Below, in pieces: positions 1-11,130 of a DNA stretch of 64,000 bases (positions within the stretch are counted from its first letter, which is position 1; each line of letters begins with the position of its first letter). The stretch is from NCBI GenBank assembly GCA_036874045.1, contig CM072344.1, positions 11,194,501 through 11,258,500 of the forward strand, given 5' to 3'. Made by a program: the position numbers and the translations under genes. Below the pieces are notes generated by a model. That model searched no databases and had not been told where the DNA came from. It saw only the letters and a list, made by a program, of their open reading frames with translations. The stretch comes from Cymodocea nodosa. Its lineage: Eukaryota > Streptophyta > Magnoliopsida > Alismatales > Cymodoceaceae.

Positions 1-810
1 TCGGAAGGTTAAACGATAACTCACCGAAAACAGTTTAAGTTTCGGATAGTTACAGATGTAAGTCATCGAAAAACTCTTTATATTATAAAACTAGTGAGAC
101 ACATGTCAAGACCTAAAAACATGACTTAAGTTACCTTTCGGATAGTTACGACTGTAAGTCTCCAAAAAGAAAAACTTTAACTCACCGATTCAATAATAAA
201 CAAATGTTTTTATAATAAGAATTTTACCACGTGCAAAAATAACAACTTAAGTTTATAACGCTAACCTAATGTGTTGCCTTAATGTTCAATATAGCAACTC
301 AATGCGTTTAGTTATGTTAACTTAACGAGTTAAACATGTGCACCTCACGTGATACAATACAACATTCGTAACTTATAATTTCACTACGTGTATAACACTA
401 ACTTAACGAGTTCGTCTCTTCTTTTACTCACTAACTTGACGAGTTATCATGTGACCTATTTTAACCTTTAAGCCTCTAACTTAACGATTTCTCACATGAC
501 CTCTATACAAACAAAACTCTAACTTAACGAGTTGTCTAAACGTGCATTGTTCATGATACAGAAGATATAACATTAAAACATATCATGCTTTTCAATAAAA
601 ACACACGTTAACTTAACGTTTAGCTAAATGAGAAATTAATGCAACGAAACAACTAGTTATTAACTTCAGATCCAATATAGACAATTATTTATATCAGTAA
701 GCTTTTTCTGTATTAATTGATGATTTTAATTTCTTTTCACAAGCAATAGTAATTGAGCAAATATGATTATTTTCATTCAGCACACATCATCAAAACAAAA
801 ATACTCAACG
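1..810 (-). repeat. LTR-C fragment (copia LTR, start side), cut by the window edge
   Basis: This matches, in the same orientation, the start-side half of the complete LTR-C at 59341-60952, including the ending ...AAATACTCAAC. On the minus strand that ending reads as the LTR start TGTTGAGTATTTTTG; the last base here is changed from A to G. It contains several CTAACTTAACGAGTT-type repeats, ACGTG cores and CGGATAGTTA motifs typical of this U3. The rest of the LTR lies outside the window. It abuts a plus-strand copia remnant at 811 with no primer site or polypurine tract between them, so the junction is a rearrangement or a nested edge. Confidence 0.8.
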
Positions 811-2387
811 TGGATCAATGTGGCTGCCAAAAGGTAATAAACTAAATATTGTTAGGACTAACACCTATGGACCCAAGAAAGTATAGGTACCAAAATCTAC
901 TGCTATTTGAATTGCAGGATTATATCAATTAGTGGGAGCAACTAGTTTATAGTTTCTAATCACTATCTACAAATGATAAATGATTGAAGATCAATGGAAT
1001 GATCAATTAGAAAAGGTTGATAATCTGAAATCAATTATGAGAGTAACTGTTTGGTATTACAAGAGACATCATAAATTGGTAGAAAGTGCTCACTTAGACT
1101 GAGTGGAAATCGTGCCTAAAATCTTGATGCTCAAGGAGAGCAAAATTTGCAATAGTTAGAAACAAGTATTGCCAGAAAAAGTAGAATCTCGTGAACAAAA
1201 ATTTTTAAGAAGCTAAACAGTTGGTGATTAGAAGGAAATCAGTTAAGAATCAGTTATGATATTTTGAAATTAACAATTAGTATCAAAGTGGCATCAATGA
1301 TTGAATCCTGTTATCTAAAGGAAATAAGATCTACACGAACCTGGATGAATGTATACAAATCTGATTTATCAAAGGACAACCAAAATCTGCAATAAACAGA
1401 TTACAGTCTTCAAATTATTTTCTACAAACTGAAAGAACCTCTTGATATAAAGATCCAAGAGAAAATAAATGGATTGGAATTAGCAGCTAAATGATTGAGA
1501 ATTATTTATGATGTTTTTGATTAACAATTGGTATGTAGTTCAATTGATATCATATATGACATTCATTTTGCAGAATAGGTGCAACAAATTTGTCTACAAG
1601 GAAAAACATATAAGTAGGGGGAGAACCTACTATATGAAGGAAATTCAGAATGCTGTGTCAGTGCAAAAAGAAAGTATATAAAGAGGGCATGCATATAGGG
1701 GGAGAGCTTATAACTTGCTATTATAAATCAGAGAACCTCCATACAGATAGGGGGAGAGCATGTGGCAGCAATTATAAATATTAACTACACATTTATAGAT
1801 TGTTACATCAACTATTGGCATGTTATTGTTTTCAATTTTTACAGATGATATAGTAAATAAATGAGACAAAGGAAGAAATATCACAAATCAAGAGAGCAAT
1901 TACTAACTTAGAAGTTAAAATGTCAACAACTAGTATCAGACAAGGTTTGAAGAAATTGACACTTCAATTGATACTGTGCTCGAATAAGAAAGAAGAAAAT
2001 AGACTGTAATGATGAAAATATCTCAACATTTGAGATCCACACACCAATAGTCAACATTTGATGGAAAATATATTCAAAGATATTGATGCATTAGATTTCT
2101 TTAACGAGTTGATATCAAATAGGATCATAAAAATTAGAAGATTGGTATAACATCAGATACAAATTTAATAACAAAAAGGGGGAGAAGAATATAGAAAATT
2201 ACATAGAAGGTAGGGGGAGCATTCCCAGCACACAAACAGGGGGAGAATTTAACTTCATTGTATTATATTCATTGTAAATCTTTGCTTTACTTAGTTTCTG
2301 TGTGATTGAATGTATAACAACAATATAGGGAGTGAAATACATGTAATTTAATGTAAAGGATTTTGTCATTATCAAAAAGGGGGAGAT
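811..2387 (+). mobile_element. Copia-D 3' remnant with many polypurine tracts
   Basis: This is a decayed internal region leading into LTR-D. Near 865-905 one frame reads like the gag-linker motif GPKKVWVPK found in SIRE-type copia proteins, but no usable frame survives. Purine tracts of the type TAGGGGGAGA recur near 1615, 1696, 1748, 2173, 2211 and 2238. The last one, AAAAAGGGGGAGAT at 2374-2387, directly precedes the LTR start and is the likely plus-strand primer. About 220 bases before the LTR match 41215-41505, which is the same position in another Copia-D copy. Protease, integrase and RT are absent, so most of the element has been deleted. Confidence 0.75.
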
Positions 2388-4028
2388 TGTTAGGACCCTA
2401 GTATTTTGATAATGCAAAAACCTATGTGAGAAAACCAAATTGTATTTCACAGATACAACAGCTCAGCAAAAGATCAGAAGGCAGTCGAACAGATGTAGAA
2501 AGTTCCAGAAGATATTGCTATAGAGCTATAGGAAAATCAGACAGTTACAGGTCTAAGTATCCGAAGAGAAAGTTTAAAGCAGCAGCAACACCATCAGACA
2601 GTTAATAACTATCCAAAATCATAAAGCCTTCGGAGAGTTATGAAAAGATAGTTAGTTGAATGATCGGAGAGTTAAGGAGTTAACTATCCGAAAGCTCATG
2701 AAAATTCGGAGAGTTAGAAAGGCTAACTATCTGAAACTTAAGTCATTTAATTTCCCACGTGCAAAAATCCAAACAAGAAGCTTAAAAGGAAAATTGGAAA
2801 GTTACTAAGATAACTATCCGAAATCTTGAAGAGTTTTGGTGAGTTATAGGTATAGCCATCTGGAACTTAAGTTATTCTATTATGCACATGCAGAAATGAG
2901 AAGACAGCTATCGGAAGCTTAGAAGAAGAAAATCGAAGAGTCACTGTAGCTAACCATCCAAAAGTCAAGAGAGTTTCGGTGAGTTACAGTTATAACTATC
3001 CAAACTTAAGACTCATCACATGTATGAAGCTTAGAAGAAGAAAATTGGAGAGTCACTATAGCTAACCATCCAAAAGTCAAGAGAGTTTCGGTGAGTTACA
3101 GTTATAACTATCCGAACTTAAGACTCATCACGTGTATGACTTAAAACTCATGTGACAAATAAACTTAAGTGGATTTTCGGTGAGTTACGATCATCCTTCG
3201 GAGAGTTACACTGCTAACTATTCGAAAGCTTGAGAAAATCAGAAGGTTATCTTGAAACACCTTTCCAAATGGTAACTTACCATATTTAGGTCTGATTTCT
3301 TAGCAAGTATAGTAGAATAAATCCGTTAAAGAGAAATTATGATTGTTGGATGTTCAAGCATAAATACAAACAAATCATTCAATATTCGGTAGAGCTGAAG
3401 TGTGAGATTACAGATACAATTATATATAGAGATACAATATACATTGCAGATCAATTACTAATATATAAGAAAGCTCAATTCAGTTCAACATAGAATCGAT
3501 TGAAAGCTGGATTTACAAGAAGATTCTTAAAGCTCTCCATGTGTTGAAAGTCTGATCTAAGAAGGATCATTTGGTTCGTGGCTTCAACCTAAAAGCTACA
3601 TTAAAGCTGTTGGTTTGAGTTTCAACCTTAAAACTCAAGAGGTTGGTTTTTCTGGAGTTTATACCTGAAAACTTCTGAGTGTTGGTTTTCTGGAGTTTAT
3701 ACCTGAAAACTTTTGAGTGTTGGTTAGAGCTACGACCTGAAAGCTCAAGTGAATGGTTGGTTTTTGCTTCGACTTGAAAGCAAGTATTTGTAAGTGTTGA
3801 GACACTTAGTGAAGCCCAAGTGATCCTTAGGGGTGGACTAGCCGAGTTGGTGAACCACCTAAAATTCCCTTGTGTTTCTTACTTTATTTACGCTATGCAT
3901 GTTTATTTATATCTAATTAGTACTTGTGCAAACTGATTAATCAAATTAGTTAGTAAAGTTAAAAATAGTCTTAAATTCACACTGATCACCATTCACCCCC
4001 CCTCTAGTGAAGCCATACATTCCCAACA
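2388..4028 (+). repeat. LTR-D (copia 3' LTR)
   Basis: The LTR starts TGTTAGGACCCTAG after a purine tract and ends CATTCCCAACA, with the usual TG...CA ends. It matches 41506-43242 and, inverted, 32099-33814. Its first part carries repeated CGGATAGTTA / TAACTCACCGAA-like motifs, ACGTG cores and ACTTAAGT. Its last 450 bases hold an array of short hairpins. It lies inside LTR-X: the sequence from 4029 onward resumes where LTR-X at 46385-46419 leaves off. Confidence 0.88.
3578..3807 (+). other. Hairpin array in the LTR-D leader
   Basis: Successive stem-loops, separated by GTTGGTT spacers, have stems GTGGCTT/AAGCTAC (3578-3599), TTGAGTTT/AAACTCAA (3615-3638), GGAGTTT/AAACTTC (3654-3675), GAGCT/AGCTC (3727-3746), TTGCTT/AAGCAA (3764-3783) and AAGTGT/ACACTT (3792-3807). 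The first five share a loop close to CAACCTGA. The stems differ but pair, which suggests selection for RNA structure in the transcript leader between the likely transcription start and the primer site. The function is unknown; the pairing is read directly from the sequence. Confidence 0.7.
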
Positions 4029-5274
4029 GTAACTATCCAAAAACCCTTAAGAATCAAAGAGTTACCTTTAGTAAGTATCCAAAATCTATTTTAACCTTTG
4101 GATAGTTAATTTTAATGTTATTTCTGACTTAAGTGACTTTTCGAAAGGTTACGAATGTAACTGTCTGAAATTCCTTAAGAATTAGAGAGTTATTTTTTGT
4201 AAGTATTTGAAACACGTTTTCTCCATCGAATGGTTTATTTTTAATGTTTTATGCTACTATTTCAGAAGGACACGTGTGTGAATTTAAATGCATGACTTAA
4301 GTGGCCTTTTGGAATGTTAGCTCTATCTTTCCGAAATGTTTTTGAGTTTCGATAGGTTATCCTTCTAAGTCTCTGATTTTCTAAAAGCCTCCAAAGATTT
4401 CTTTTTTATAAAATCTACAACTGCTATTTATTGACTAACTATTTTAGCAAGATATCTCTTAATTGCTGATCTCAAATTAACTATGATTGAACATTGCTAG
4501 AAATGGATTATTGCACAAGGAATCTAACCATTTTCAAAATCCTTTCCATATATGCAAATTTTGAAGGAAGAATAGAAAGGGATTTGTAGAAAACAGAAAA
4601 TATAGAGAACACAGATTTTTAGCACATAGAAGGAGAAATTGGTTTTTCAGTAATCCTACAAACACTCTAAAGATTCATCTGCAACAAAGCACTAAAGATT
4701 AAAGCCTACAAATCAATCAAGATTTCTCCTAGAGCTTCATCAAATGACTCCCCACAGGAGTTGTCTTTGTGTTGTGTGTTTTAATCATTTTGAGTTTATG
4801 ACTCTTGTAATTAAATTGTTTTCTCATTGTGTTTGAAAACCCTAACTCATAAGGGTGTTGTGAGTATACCTTCACAAGGTCAAGGCCTTGGTGAAGAGAG
4901 TGAAGTGTGATACTTCACTTGCTCAAGATTGGGGTCTTGAGTATACAAAGTTGGTGCTTTGTGTGAGGTTTTTGTTTAGCCTATAAAAACATCTATAAGG
5001 TTGTTGCTTAGCCTGCAAAAGAAACTTTTTTAAGGTTTGTGCTTAGCTTTAAAAGCACTTAGTGGAATTCTCGAGGTTGTGGCGTTGAGGAGTGAACTAC
5101 CTAGTTTAGGGAACCACTATAAAATCCTTTGTGTCATTTACTTTTTACTTTGCATTTTACTTAATCAATTAATTAGGGTTCATTAGTGTCAACAACTTTC
5201 AAAAATTTAAAAGCAAAGTAAATTTGATTAGGACACTATTCACCCCCATTCTAGTGTGCCATTTGATCCCATCA
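4029..5274 (+). repeat. LTR-X, 3' part of a copia 5' LTR
   Basis: It begins within the LTR at a stretch matching 46385-46419 and ends CCCATCA two bases before a TGGTATCA primer site, so this is the 5' LTR end of a plus-strand element. The first part of the LTR is missing, displaced by the Copia-D insertion to its left. The upstream half has CGGATAGTTA-like motifs and ACTTAAG. The downstream half (4875-5058) is packed with hairpins. The other end of this LTR family is at 45904-46419. Confidence 0.82.
4875..5058 (+). other. Hairpin array in the LTR-X leader
   Basis: Consecutive short stem-loops have mostly perfect stems, each of different sequence: CAAGG/CCTTG (4875-4890), GTGAAGT/ACTTCAC (4900-4918), CTCAAGA/TCTTGAG (4922-4941), ACAAAG/CTTTGT (4945-4962), GTTTTT/AAAAAC (4968-4990), TTGC/GCAA (5004-5018) and GTGCTT/AAGCAC (5039-5058). 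The last three share a loop core TTAGCYT. The layout matches the LTR-D array although the stems differ. It lies just upstream of the primer binding site, so it would be in the 5' leader RNA. Confidence 0.68.
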
Positions 5275-5276
5275 AG

Positions 5277-5292
5277 TGGTATCAAAGCTTGG
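5277..5292 (+). other. Primer binding site of Copia-X
   Basis: TGGTATCAAAGCTTGG starts two bases after the LTR end. It is complementary to the 3' end of plant initiator Met tRNA, as in most plant copia elements (usual form TGGTATCAGAGC), with one G-to-A change. Confidence 0.85.
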
Positions 5293-5326
5293 TTTCTTTG
5301 TAATAGATTTAATCAATCTGAGATCA

Positions 5327-6240
5327 ATGGTAGAAGGTCAGCATGTACATCGACCTCCACTCTTTAATGGCAATAACTATGGTTTCTGGAAAAACAAGAT
5401 GACTAACTTTTTACAATCTATGGATGTAAAGGTATGGAGAGTAGTGGTTCATGGAATACAACTTCCAAATGTTCCTGAAGATATGTGGACTAATGAATAC
5501 GAGAAGAAAATACAAATTGATGCAAAAGGAATTAATGTACTAACTTGTGCAATTACAACTAATATCTACAATAAGATTTCTACATGCTCTACTACACATG
5601 AAGCTTGACATGCATTAGAAATTACTTATGAGGGAGCCAATGAGGTGAAGGATACAAAAATAAGTATCCTACTGAGAAAATATGAGATGTTCAAAATGAA
5701 AGAGAATGAGAGTATCACTAATCTCATATCTCGTTTCATTGAGATCATAAATGGATTGAAAAATCTTGGGAAATAAATTTCCCATGAAAGAATAGGTTAT
5801 CAAAGTCTTGAGAAGCCTGAATAAAGATTGGAAAGCTAAGGCTACCTCACTTTAAGATTCAAAGGATATGAGGACTTTTACACTAGAAGATCTCATTGAC
5901 AATCTATTAGCCTATGAGACAACTAAAAGACTGGAAAGAAGAGGAAGGAGAAACCTCAAGGAAGGTTGAAAAGAAGAAGGAATTAGCATTCAAGGCTCAA
6001 TAACCATCTAAGGAGCCTGTAAATAAGCTTCCAAAAAAATTGGCCTGTATTATTAGAAAATACAAAAAATTCTAGAAGAAAGGAAAAAGTCACGATAAAG
6101 GAAAGCAATTTGCTTCAAAATGCTTCAACTGCAACAAATATGGGTATTTTCAGAGCCAATGCACATATCAAAAGAAGGATGAAAGAAAGAATTTTGACAA
6201 GAAGAAATCTCATGGGAAATAGAAGTTTCATTAGAGAAAA
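5327..6240 (+). pseudogene. gag: Copia-X gag, truncated
   Basis: The first ATG after the primer site opens a protein containing RPPLFNGNNYGFWK, the N-terminal signature of plant copia gag (DUF4219/UBN2 type). The frame stays open to a TGA at 5606-5608 that replaces the Trp of the usual IWHALE motif. Homology then continues with further stops and frame changes (EGANEVKDTKISILL, FKMKENESI). A zinc knuckle near 6119-6160 reads CFNCNKYGYFQSQC, in which the canonical His of CX2CX4HX4C is Tyr. The gene breaks off at about 6240, where unrelated LTR sequence begins; integrase and RT of the same family resume at 14195. It is a dead remnant. Confidence 0.82.
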
Positions 6241-6706
6241 TTTAATCTCGGATGGATAGGTGTGAAAGTCGAAGAGTTAAACATAACTGTTCAAGTTTCA
6301 ATTGAGACATAATAAAGCAATGAAATTCAACACGTGCATAATTCTAACTTAAGGAGTTCAGATATTTTCGGATACTTATAAACCTAACTATTCGATGCTC
6401 AGATGCATTTCGAAGAGTTACCAGATAACTTACCGAACATTCACTTAAGATATGCATTTAGGCTTCGACACGTGTACATTAGGAAGTAATAAAATATTCT
6501 ATTGATCATTTAAAACATAACTGTCCGATATATACAATATAGTCTTCTGAAATCACAGAAAATTCGGATACTTAAGAATTAAAAACCTGTATTTTATCAG
6601 TAGTTGAGAAATCTACTTAATTAATGTTAATTTCTTGAAACTATGTAGATTCTTTCATGAAAACATATAATAGTTCATAATAGTTAAATTATTATATGAG
6701 AAATTG
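6241..6706 (-). repeat. Diverged Athila-type LTR fragment
   Basis: On the minus strand this resembles the start of the Athila LTR at 15681: CTTAAGTATCCGAATTTTCTG, the block around ATTAACATTAATT and the CTATTATATG stretch occur in the same order. It is followed at 6707-6716 by CTCCCCCTAC, a polypurine tract on the minus strand. It is therefore an LTR start region of a minus-strand element, lacking the TG end and the rest of the LTR. It sits next to the copia remnant that follows, although its best match is a gypsy LTR. Confidence 0.6.
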
Positions 6707-6837
6707 CTCCCCCTACATAAATGTAGTCTAAAGAATCTATGGCGTACTTAAACTGGGTTGCCAAGCCCTTACAGATTTGGCATTAAAAAGTCAAATAGCT
6801 TACTTAAGTTGGTTACTAAGCCTTAAATAGATTTGAG

Positions 6838-6868
<31 letters not shown>

Positions 6869-7820
6869 TAAATATTAATTAAATACAGAAATAAGTAGTA
6901 GATTTAACACTTTAGACTTTCTAGCTTTTATCTTATTCAGTTTACAAAAGATAATTCATAGAGATATACCTTTAGGAACTTAAAAGAATTCAATAATGAG
7001 TACACAAACTTAAGACAATAAATATTGTACATTATGTGTAAAGAGTAGATAATAACAAGGAAAAATAACAAAGATTATATGCATAGATTATGGCAGGATT
7101 GTTATAACACCTTGAAAATAAATTAAGCTTGAGTACATTACCCCCCCCCCCCTTTTTTTTTGTTTACATTCATATATATATATATATATATATATTATGT
7201 ATTACCTCCCATAATATCATCTTTCTATGTGATCACAATCCCTTACTTAGGGGAAAGATAACCAGTTACTCAATGACAAGTGAGAACAGGTAAATTTTTT
7301 TAAAATATAATCTGAATTACTTGCAAAATGAGTTTTCAGTCAGCACATCCCAAATCAGTTGGTTTAAGTGACTAGGGTTTAAGATCCCCCAACGGACTTA
7401 ATTACTCAAGTAATTGCAGACAGAAAAAAATAAAAATAAAACAAGACAGTAAATTAAATTAGAGGCAACCGCAAGACTTAATTTTTTTTTCTAACAGAAT
7501 GTTAATAACATTCCTTTAATAAAAAGTATATACTTTTTATATATTTTCCTATTAAAATCTCTATAATAGCATATACATAAGTAAAAAAAATACAGTTGGC
7601 ACTCACATTGAATTAAATTAACTTTCCTTAAGTAATCTCTTTTGAATTTTTCTTAAATAAATTGACTTAAATAAAAATCAGAATTTCATAAATTCTTAAC
7701 TACTAGAAAATGGTAATTCGAAAATAGATATTTTGTTTTGTTTTTTTTTAATAATAAATTAATTAAATTCTAAAACTACCTTTTTAACAAACCAAAATGT
7801 TATGCAATGAACAAGACAAT
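6707..7820 (-). other. 3' noncoding region of a minus-strand retroelement, with simple repeats
   Basis: No credible gene is present. It starts with a minus-strand purine tract next to the LTR fragment and runs up to the RNase H stop codon of Copia-E. A segment around 7330-7370 (GAGTTTTCAGTCAGCACA) resembles the 3' noncoding segments at 19741-19910 and 53140-53300. Low-complexity runs include CT and AT dinucleotides at 6838-6870, a C run followed by a T run at 7141-7160, and an AT run near 7174-7195. Confidence 0.55.
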
Positions 7821-9295
7821 TTAAACATCAGATAACCTATAGATACCAAGTTCTAATCGTAATTTTGAAAAGGTATTTTCATCTAAAGGTTTTGTAAATA
7901 GATCTACTAATTGTTCTGTGGTAGGAACAAAATTTAATACTATTTTTCCTTTTATAACATTATCTCTTAGAAAATGATGTCAAACTTCTATATGTTTAGC
8001 TCGTGAATGTAAGATAGGATTTTTAGACAAACTTATTATAGAACTACTATCACAGAAAATCTTAGTTGGTTCATAGTCTAAATTAAAATCTTTTAAAGTT
8101 TGTCTGATCCATAGGATTTGAGCACAACAAAGTACAGCACCTATATATTCAGCTTCAGTTGTAGATAATGCTACACAATTTTGCTTTTTTCTAAACCATG
8201 ACACTAAAGAATTTCCTAATAATTGACAAGTGCCACTGGTGCTTTTTCTTTCAGACTTACATCCTGCGAAATTAGCATCACTATAACCTATTAAATTTAA
8301 AGAACTGTGTTTAAAGTAAAACAATCCGAAATTGATGGTTCCTAATAGATATTTAAAAATTCGTTTAACAACAAGTAGGTGTGATTCCTTAGGATTAGAT
8401 TGATATCTAGCACAAGTACACATACTAAACATAATATCCGGTCGGCTAGCTATTAAATAAAGTAATGAACCAATCATACTTCTATATTATTTTACATCTA
8501 CAGTTTTTCCAGAGTCATCTTTATCCAACTTGGTGATATTACTCATTGGTGTATTCTTTGTTTTAGAGTTGTCTAAACCAAACCTCTTTAATAAATCTTG
8601 AGTATATTTTTCTTGTGAAATAAAAGTACCCTAATCTAATTGCTTAATTTGTAAGCCTAGAAAAAATGATAGTTCACCCATCATACTCATTTCAAATTGA
8701 TTAGTCATGTCTTTCGAAAAGGACTCAACTAATTTATCACTTGTTGCTCCAAATATGATGTCATCTACATAGATTTGAACTACCCATATATCTTTTTGGA
8801 TCTTCTTGATAAAAAGAGTGTGATCTGCATTTCCCATAGAATACCTTTTTCCTTAACAAATTTAGATAATCTCTCATACCAAGACCTAGGGGCTTGTTTA
8901 AGGCCATATAGTGCCTTCTTAAGCTTATAAACATACTTAGGATGTTTTGAATCTTCAAAACCTAGAGGTTGTTTTACATAAACTTCTTCTTTTATATATC
9001 CATTTAAAAAAGCAATCTTAACATCCATTTGATATAATTTGAAATCCATATACCAAGCATATGCTAACAAAATTCATATTGATTCTAGTCTAGCAATAGG
9101 AGCAAATGTTTCATCATAGTCAATTCCTTCCTCTTGCTTGTAACCTTGTGCAACTAATCTAGCTTTATTTTTAACTATATGTCCATCTTGATCTACTTTG
9201 TTTCTAAATACCCACCTTGTTCCTATTATGGATTGATTTTCATGTGGTGGAACTAGATCCCATACCTCGTTTCTTATAAATTGATTTAGCTCATC
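7821..9295 (-). pseudogene. pol: Copia-E reverse transcriptase-RNase H, frameshifted
   Basis: This encodes the C-terminal half of a copia polyprotein. Visible in order: MARLES-like start, [27 protein letters not shown], a frameshift near 8800-8860, the RT catalytic box YVDDIIFGA (8771-8760), FFLGLQIKQLD, SRPDIMF, the RNase H motifs YSDANFAG and KSTSGTCQLLG, then TEAEYIGA and HSRAKHIEV. The protein ends ...RLSDV with TAA at 7821-7823. In-frame stops occur near 8475-8500 and 8630, and one replaces Arg in HIEVRHHF at about 7979. Catalytic Asp residues are intact, but the frameshift and stops make it a pseudogene. Confidence 0.88.
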
Positions 9296-10897
9296 TTACA
9301 TAGCTAAATACCAAAATTCATCTTCTAAGGCATCTTCAATTTTCTTAGGTTCTAGTAAAGAAACAAATGAATAAGCACCACAAATGTTGACTACTAATGA
9401 CCTAGTCTTAACTCCTTGATTAGGATCACCTATTTTCTGATCGATAGGATGAGATGAAGCATAACGCCAATTTCTATGTTGTTCCATATTTTCTATAGGT
9501 ATGACATTATTTTCTTCTAAATTTTCATCATTTAAGTTTATATTTCTTATTCCGTCAGATAATCTCTCAATTTCTCTGTCAACATCATTTGGTACCATTT
9601 CTGGGAGAATTTTTGAATTAAAGTTTTCAGCATGTCTAACATCTAAATGAGAATTTTCATGAAATTTCACATGTAGGGTTTCCTCAATGGTTTTTGTTGA
9701 TTTGTTATAAACTCTATATGCCTTACTTCCAATGGGATAACCAACAAAAATACCATCATCTGATTTGGCTCTAAATTTGTCTCTTCGTTCCTTAGTGTTT
9801 AAAATAAAACACTTACAGCCAAAGGATTTTAAATAACTTATTTTGGGAACCCTGTTATACCATATCTCATAAGGAGTTTTATCTAAAATTGGTCTTAGAT
9901 GTACTCTATTTATAACATAGCATGCTGTATGAACTACTTCTGCCTAGAGAGATAGGGGTAACTTATTCTCATTTAACATGGTTTTCGACATTTCCTGAAG
10001 TGATCTATTTTTACGTTCTACTATCCCATTTTGTGAAGGAGCTCTTGGAAATGAGTACCTATGATCTATGCCTAATTCTTCACAAAAGGTGTCCATTTGA
10101 TCGTTATCAAATTCTGTACCATGATCACTACTAAGTTTTTGAATTTTAACATTTTGCTCATTCTGAACTTTATTACAGAATATCTTAAATATTTCAAAAA
10201 TTTTAGTTTTATTAGCTAGAAAATAGGCCCAAGTAAATCTAGAATAGTCATCAACTAGTACAAAAGCATAATGTTTACCTCCTAGACTTGTTGTCCCAGT
10301 AAGTCCAAATAAATCCATATGCACTAGTTCTAATACTCTTTTGCTTGTTATTTCATTTAAACTTTTAAAGGATGTTTTATGTAATTTACCTAGTTGACAT
10401 GCATCACACATAAACTCTTTCAAATACTAGGTAAACCTCTAACTAGATTCTTTTTAGATAGATTTTATCATAATTTTAAGTTTGAGTGTCCTAGCCTTCT
10501 ATGCCATAAAATAACTTCATCTGATTTTGCAATTAATCAAGCATTGTCTTTAATAATATCAGAAGGCAAATTCAGAATAAAAACGGATCATTTCTTGTAT
10601 GTAGTGAATAAAATTTCGTTTGTAGACATGTCCATAATTTTACAAGAATCTTTTTCAAAAATTACTCTATAAAACTTCATTAAAACAAGAACACTCAATA
10701 AATTAAAACCTAAGTTTTCCACTAATAAGACATCATTTATAAAGTATTTCTCAGTTACCTGAACCTTGCTAGACCCAAGGATATTTGTTTTGCTTTTATT
10801 TCCAAAGGTAACTTGTTCGTTCTTGGTCTTTGTTATTTCTGTAAGTAATCGTTTATCTCCAATCATGTGGCTAGATACACCATTATCCATTATCCAT
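9296..10897 (-). pseudogene. pol: Copia-E protease and integrase, frameshifted
   Basis: The protease active site reads WIMDNGVSSHM near 10890. The catalytic D-S/T-G triad is D-N-G, a change expected to impair the enzyme. GAG-pre-integrase follows (WHRRLGH, LVRGLP), then a frame change between about 10430 and 10580. The integrase core runs 10423-9944 with HMDLFG, SSDHGTEFDN and PSQNGIVERK supplying the D, D and E catalytic positions. The C-terminal part continues to 9296 with GCKCFILNT, SKAYRVYNKS and the RNWRYASSHP linker that precedes RT. A stop near 9941 breaks the join between the two integrase parts. Confidence 0.86.
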
Positions 10898-11130
10898 TTT
10901 GATTTGTGTACCTACAAAACAATCAAGAAGAGATTTTATCTCTTGTAACCTATTTTTGAGTGGGTCTAAGAATTTTAGAGAGAGCCATATCAAAATAATC
11001 AGTATTTTTAGACATCAACTTATCTATTTCCTGATAATTATTCTTGCGTTTATTTCTCTTAGTGTTATAATCATCAGAACATTTCTCTATGTAAACCAAA
11101 GTTGAAATTATTTGATTGCTGATTCCAATA

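Noticed and set aside
2199..2450. An 83-codon minus-strand frame across the LTR-D start
   Set aside because: It is antisense to the purine tract and LTR boundary; related frames at 41405 and 44236 only reflect the same LTR ends.
5277..5292. tRNA gene remnant
   Set aside because: Only the 16 bases complementary to a tRNA 3' end are present, at the primer-site position; no cloverleaf.
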